Shown: positions 13,458 through 13,525 of the stretch, piece by piece
How positions within the stretch are numbered: position 1 is the stretch's first letter
Layout: each line of letters opens with the position of its first letter
Source: RGIG1959 sp045651865
GTDB lineage: Bacteria > Bacillota > Clostridia > Oscillospirales > Acutalibacteraceae
NCBI GenBank assembly: GCA_045651865.1
Contig: JAZRTC010000098.1
Span: forward strand, 1-13,525
Length of the DNA: 13,525 nt
Reading direction: 5' to 3'
Position numbers and translations under genes: made by a program
The notes under the pieces: model-generated
What the model was told of the DNA's origin: nothing
Databases searched by the model: none
What the model saw: only the letters and a program-made list of their open reading frames with translations

Positions 13458-13525
13458 TTACGGATGAAGTGCCAATCCGTTTTTGAACGCCTCAATCGAC
13501 GCATCGTGAATTTCCAGATTGTTTA
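13458..13525 (-). CDS. 3' end of a gene entering from the right edge
   Basis: The last 21 codons of a leftward gene are visible, ending LEIHDASIEAFKNGLALHP and TAA at 13458-13460. A strong terminator directly behind the stop supports this frame; the other two minus-strand frames have stops. The fragment is too short to identify. Confidence 0.6.
   Translation of the reverse strand, partial: NNLEIHDASIEAFKNGLALHP

Noticed and set aside
1..13525. CRISPR array, riboswitch, rRNA or phage structural genes
   Set aside because: No regularly spaced repeats, conserved aptamer-like leader or rRNA/phage sequence was recognised on either strand.

Overview
The window looks like chromosome from an anaerobic Clostridia bacterium, most plausibly an Oscillospiraceae/Ruminococcaceae relative. 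The reasons are strong AGGAGG ribosome-binding sites, moderate GC, a dockerin-like module, a cytoplasmic GH13 amylase, a DUF4080-type radical SAM protein and an ICE-style ParB. The genus is inference. Both window edges cut genes.

Layout: (1) 1-1224 is the end of an integrated element. It holds a ParB gene read leftward off the window edge, preceded by a parA reduced to its P-loop start and its last ~27 codons. (2) 1225-1269 is the 3' part of a tRNA-Thr(CGT) gene, from anticodon loop to CCA, with no 5' half and followed by a strong terminator. It is best read as the att repeat closing the element, with ordinary chromosome to its right. (3) 1419-3083 (-) encodes a radical SAM protein with an N-terminal B12-binding-like domain. 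(4) 3305-4993 (+) encodes a GH13 amylase-family enzyme with a Pro/Ala linker and small C-terminal domain, behind a near-consensus promoter, ending in a bidirectional terminator. (5) 9457 down to 5144 (-) is a five-gene run of membrane sensors: a MerR-type regulator with membrane segments and an extracytoplasmic SurA_N-like domain, a six-helix membrane protein, two paralogous XRE-type HTH proteins each with one membrane helix and a different outer domain, and a small membrane protein. (6) 13273 down to 9645 (-) is a two-gene operon of paralogous exported proteins of unknown family: the first a predicted lipoprotein, the second with a cleavable signal peptide and a dockerin-like module. Its promoter carries two TACA-N3-TGTA dyads. 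(7) 13458-13525 is the 3' end of another leftward gene.

How the parts may work together (inference): the MerR-type gene has a textbook 19-bp-spacer promoter with a dyad between -35 and -10, so it is probably autoregulated. With the two membrane-tethered XRE proteins, three one-component regulators that could read conditions outside the membrane lie next to an operon for two surface proteins. The most unusual items are the MerR/membrane/SurA_N-like fusion, the XRE pair sharing a perfect 100-nt core but with diverged sensor halves, and the lipoprotein/dockerin paralog pair. The element end with its crippled parA and tRNA-fragment att site is the clearest mobile-DNA signal.
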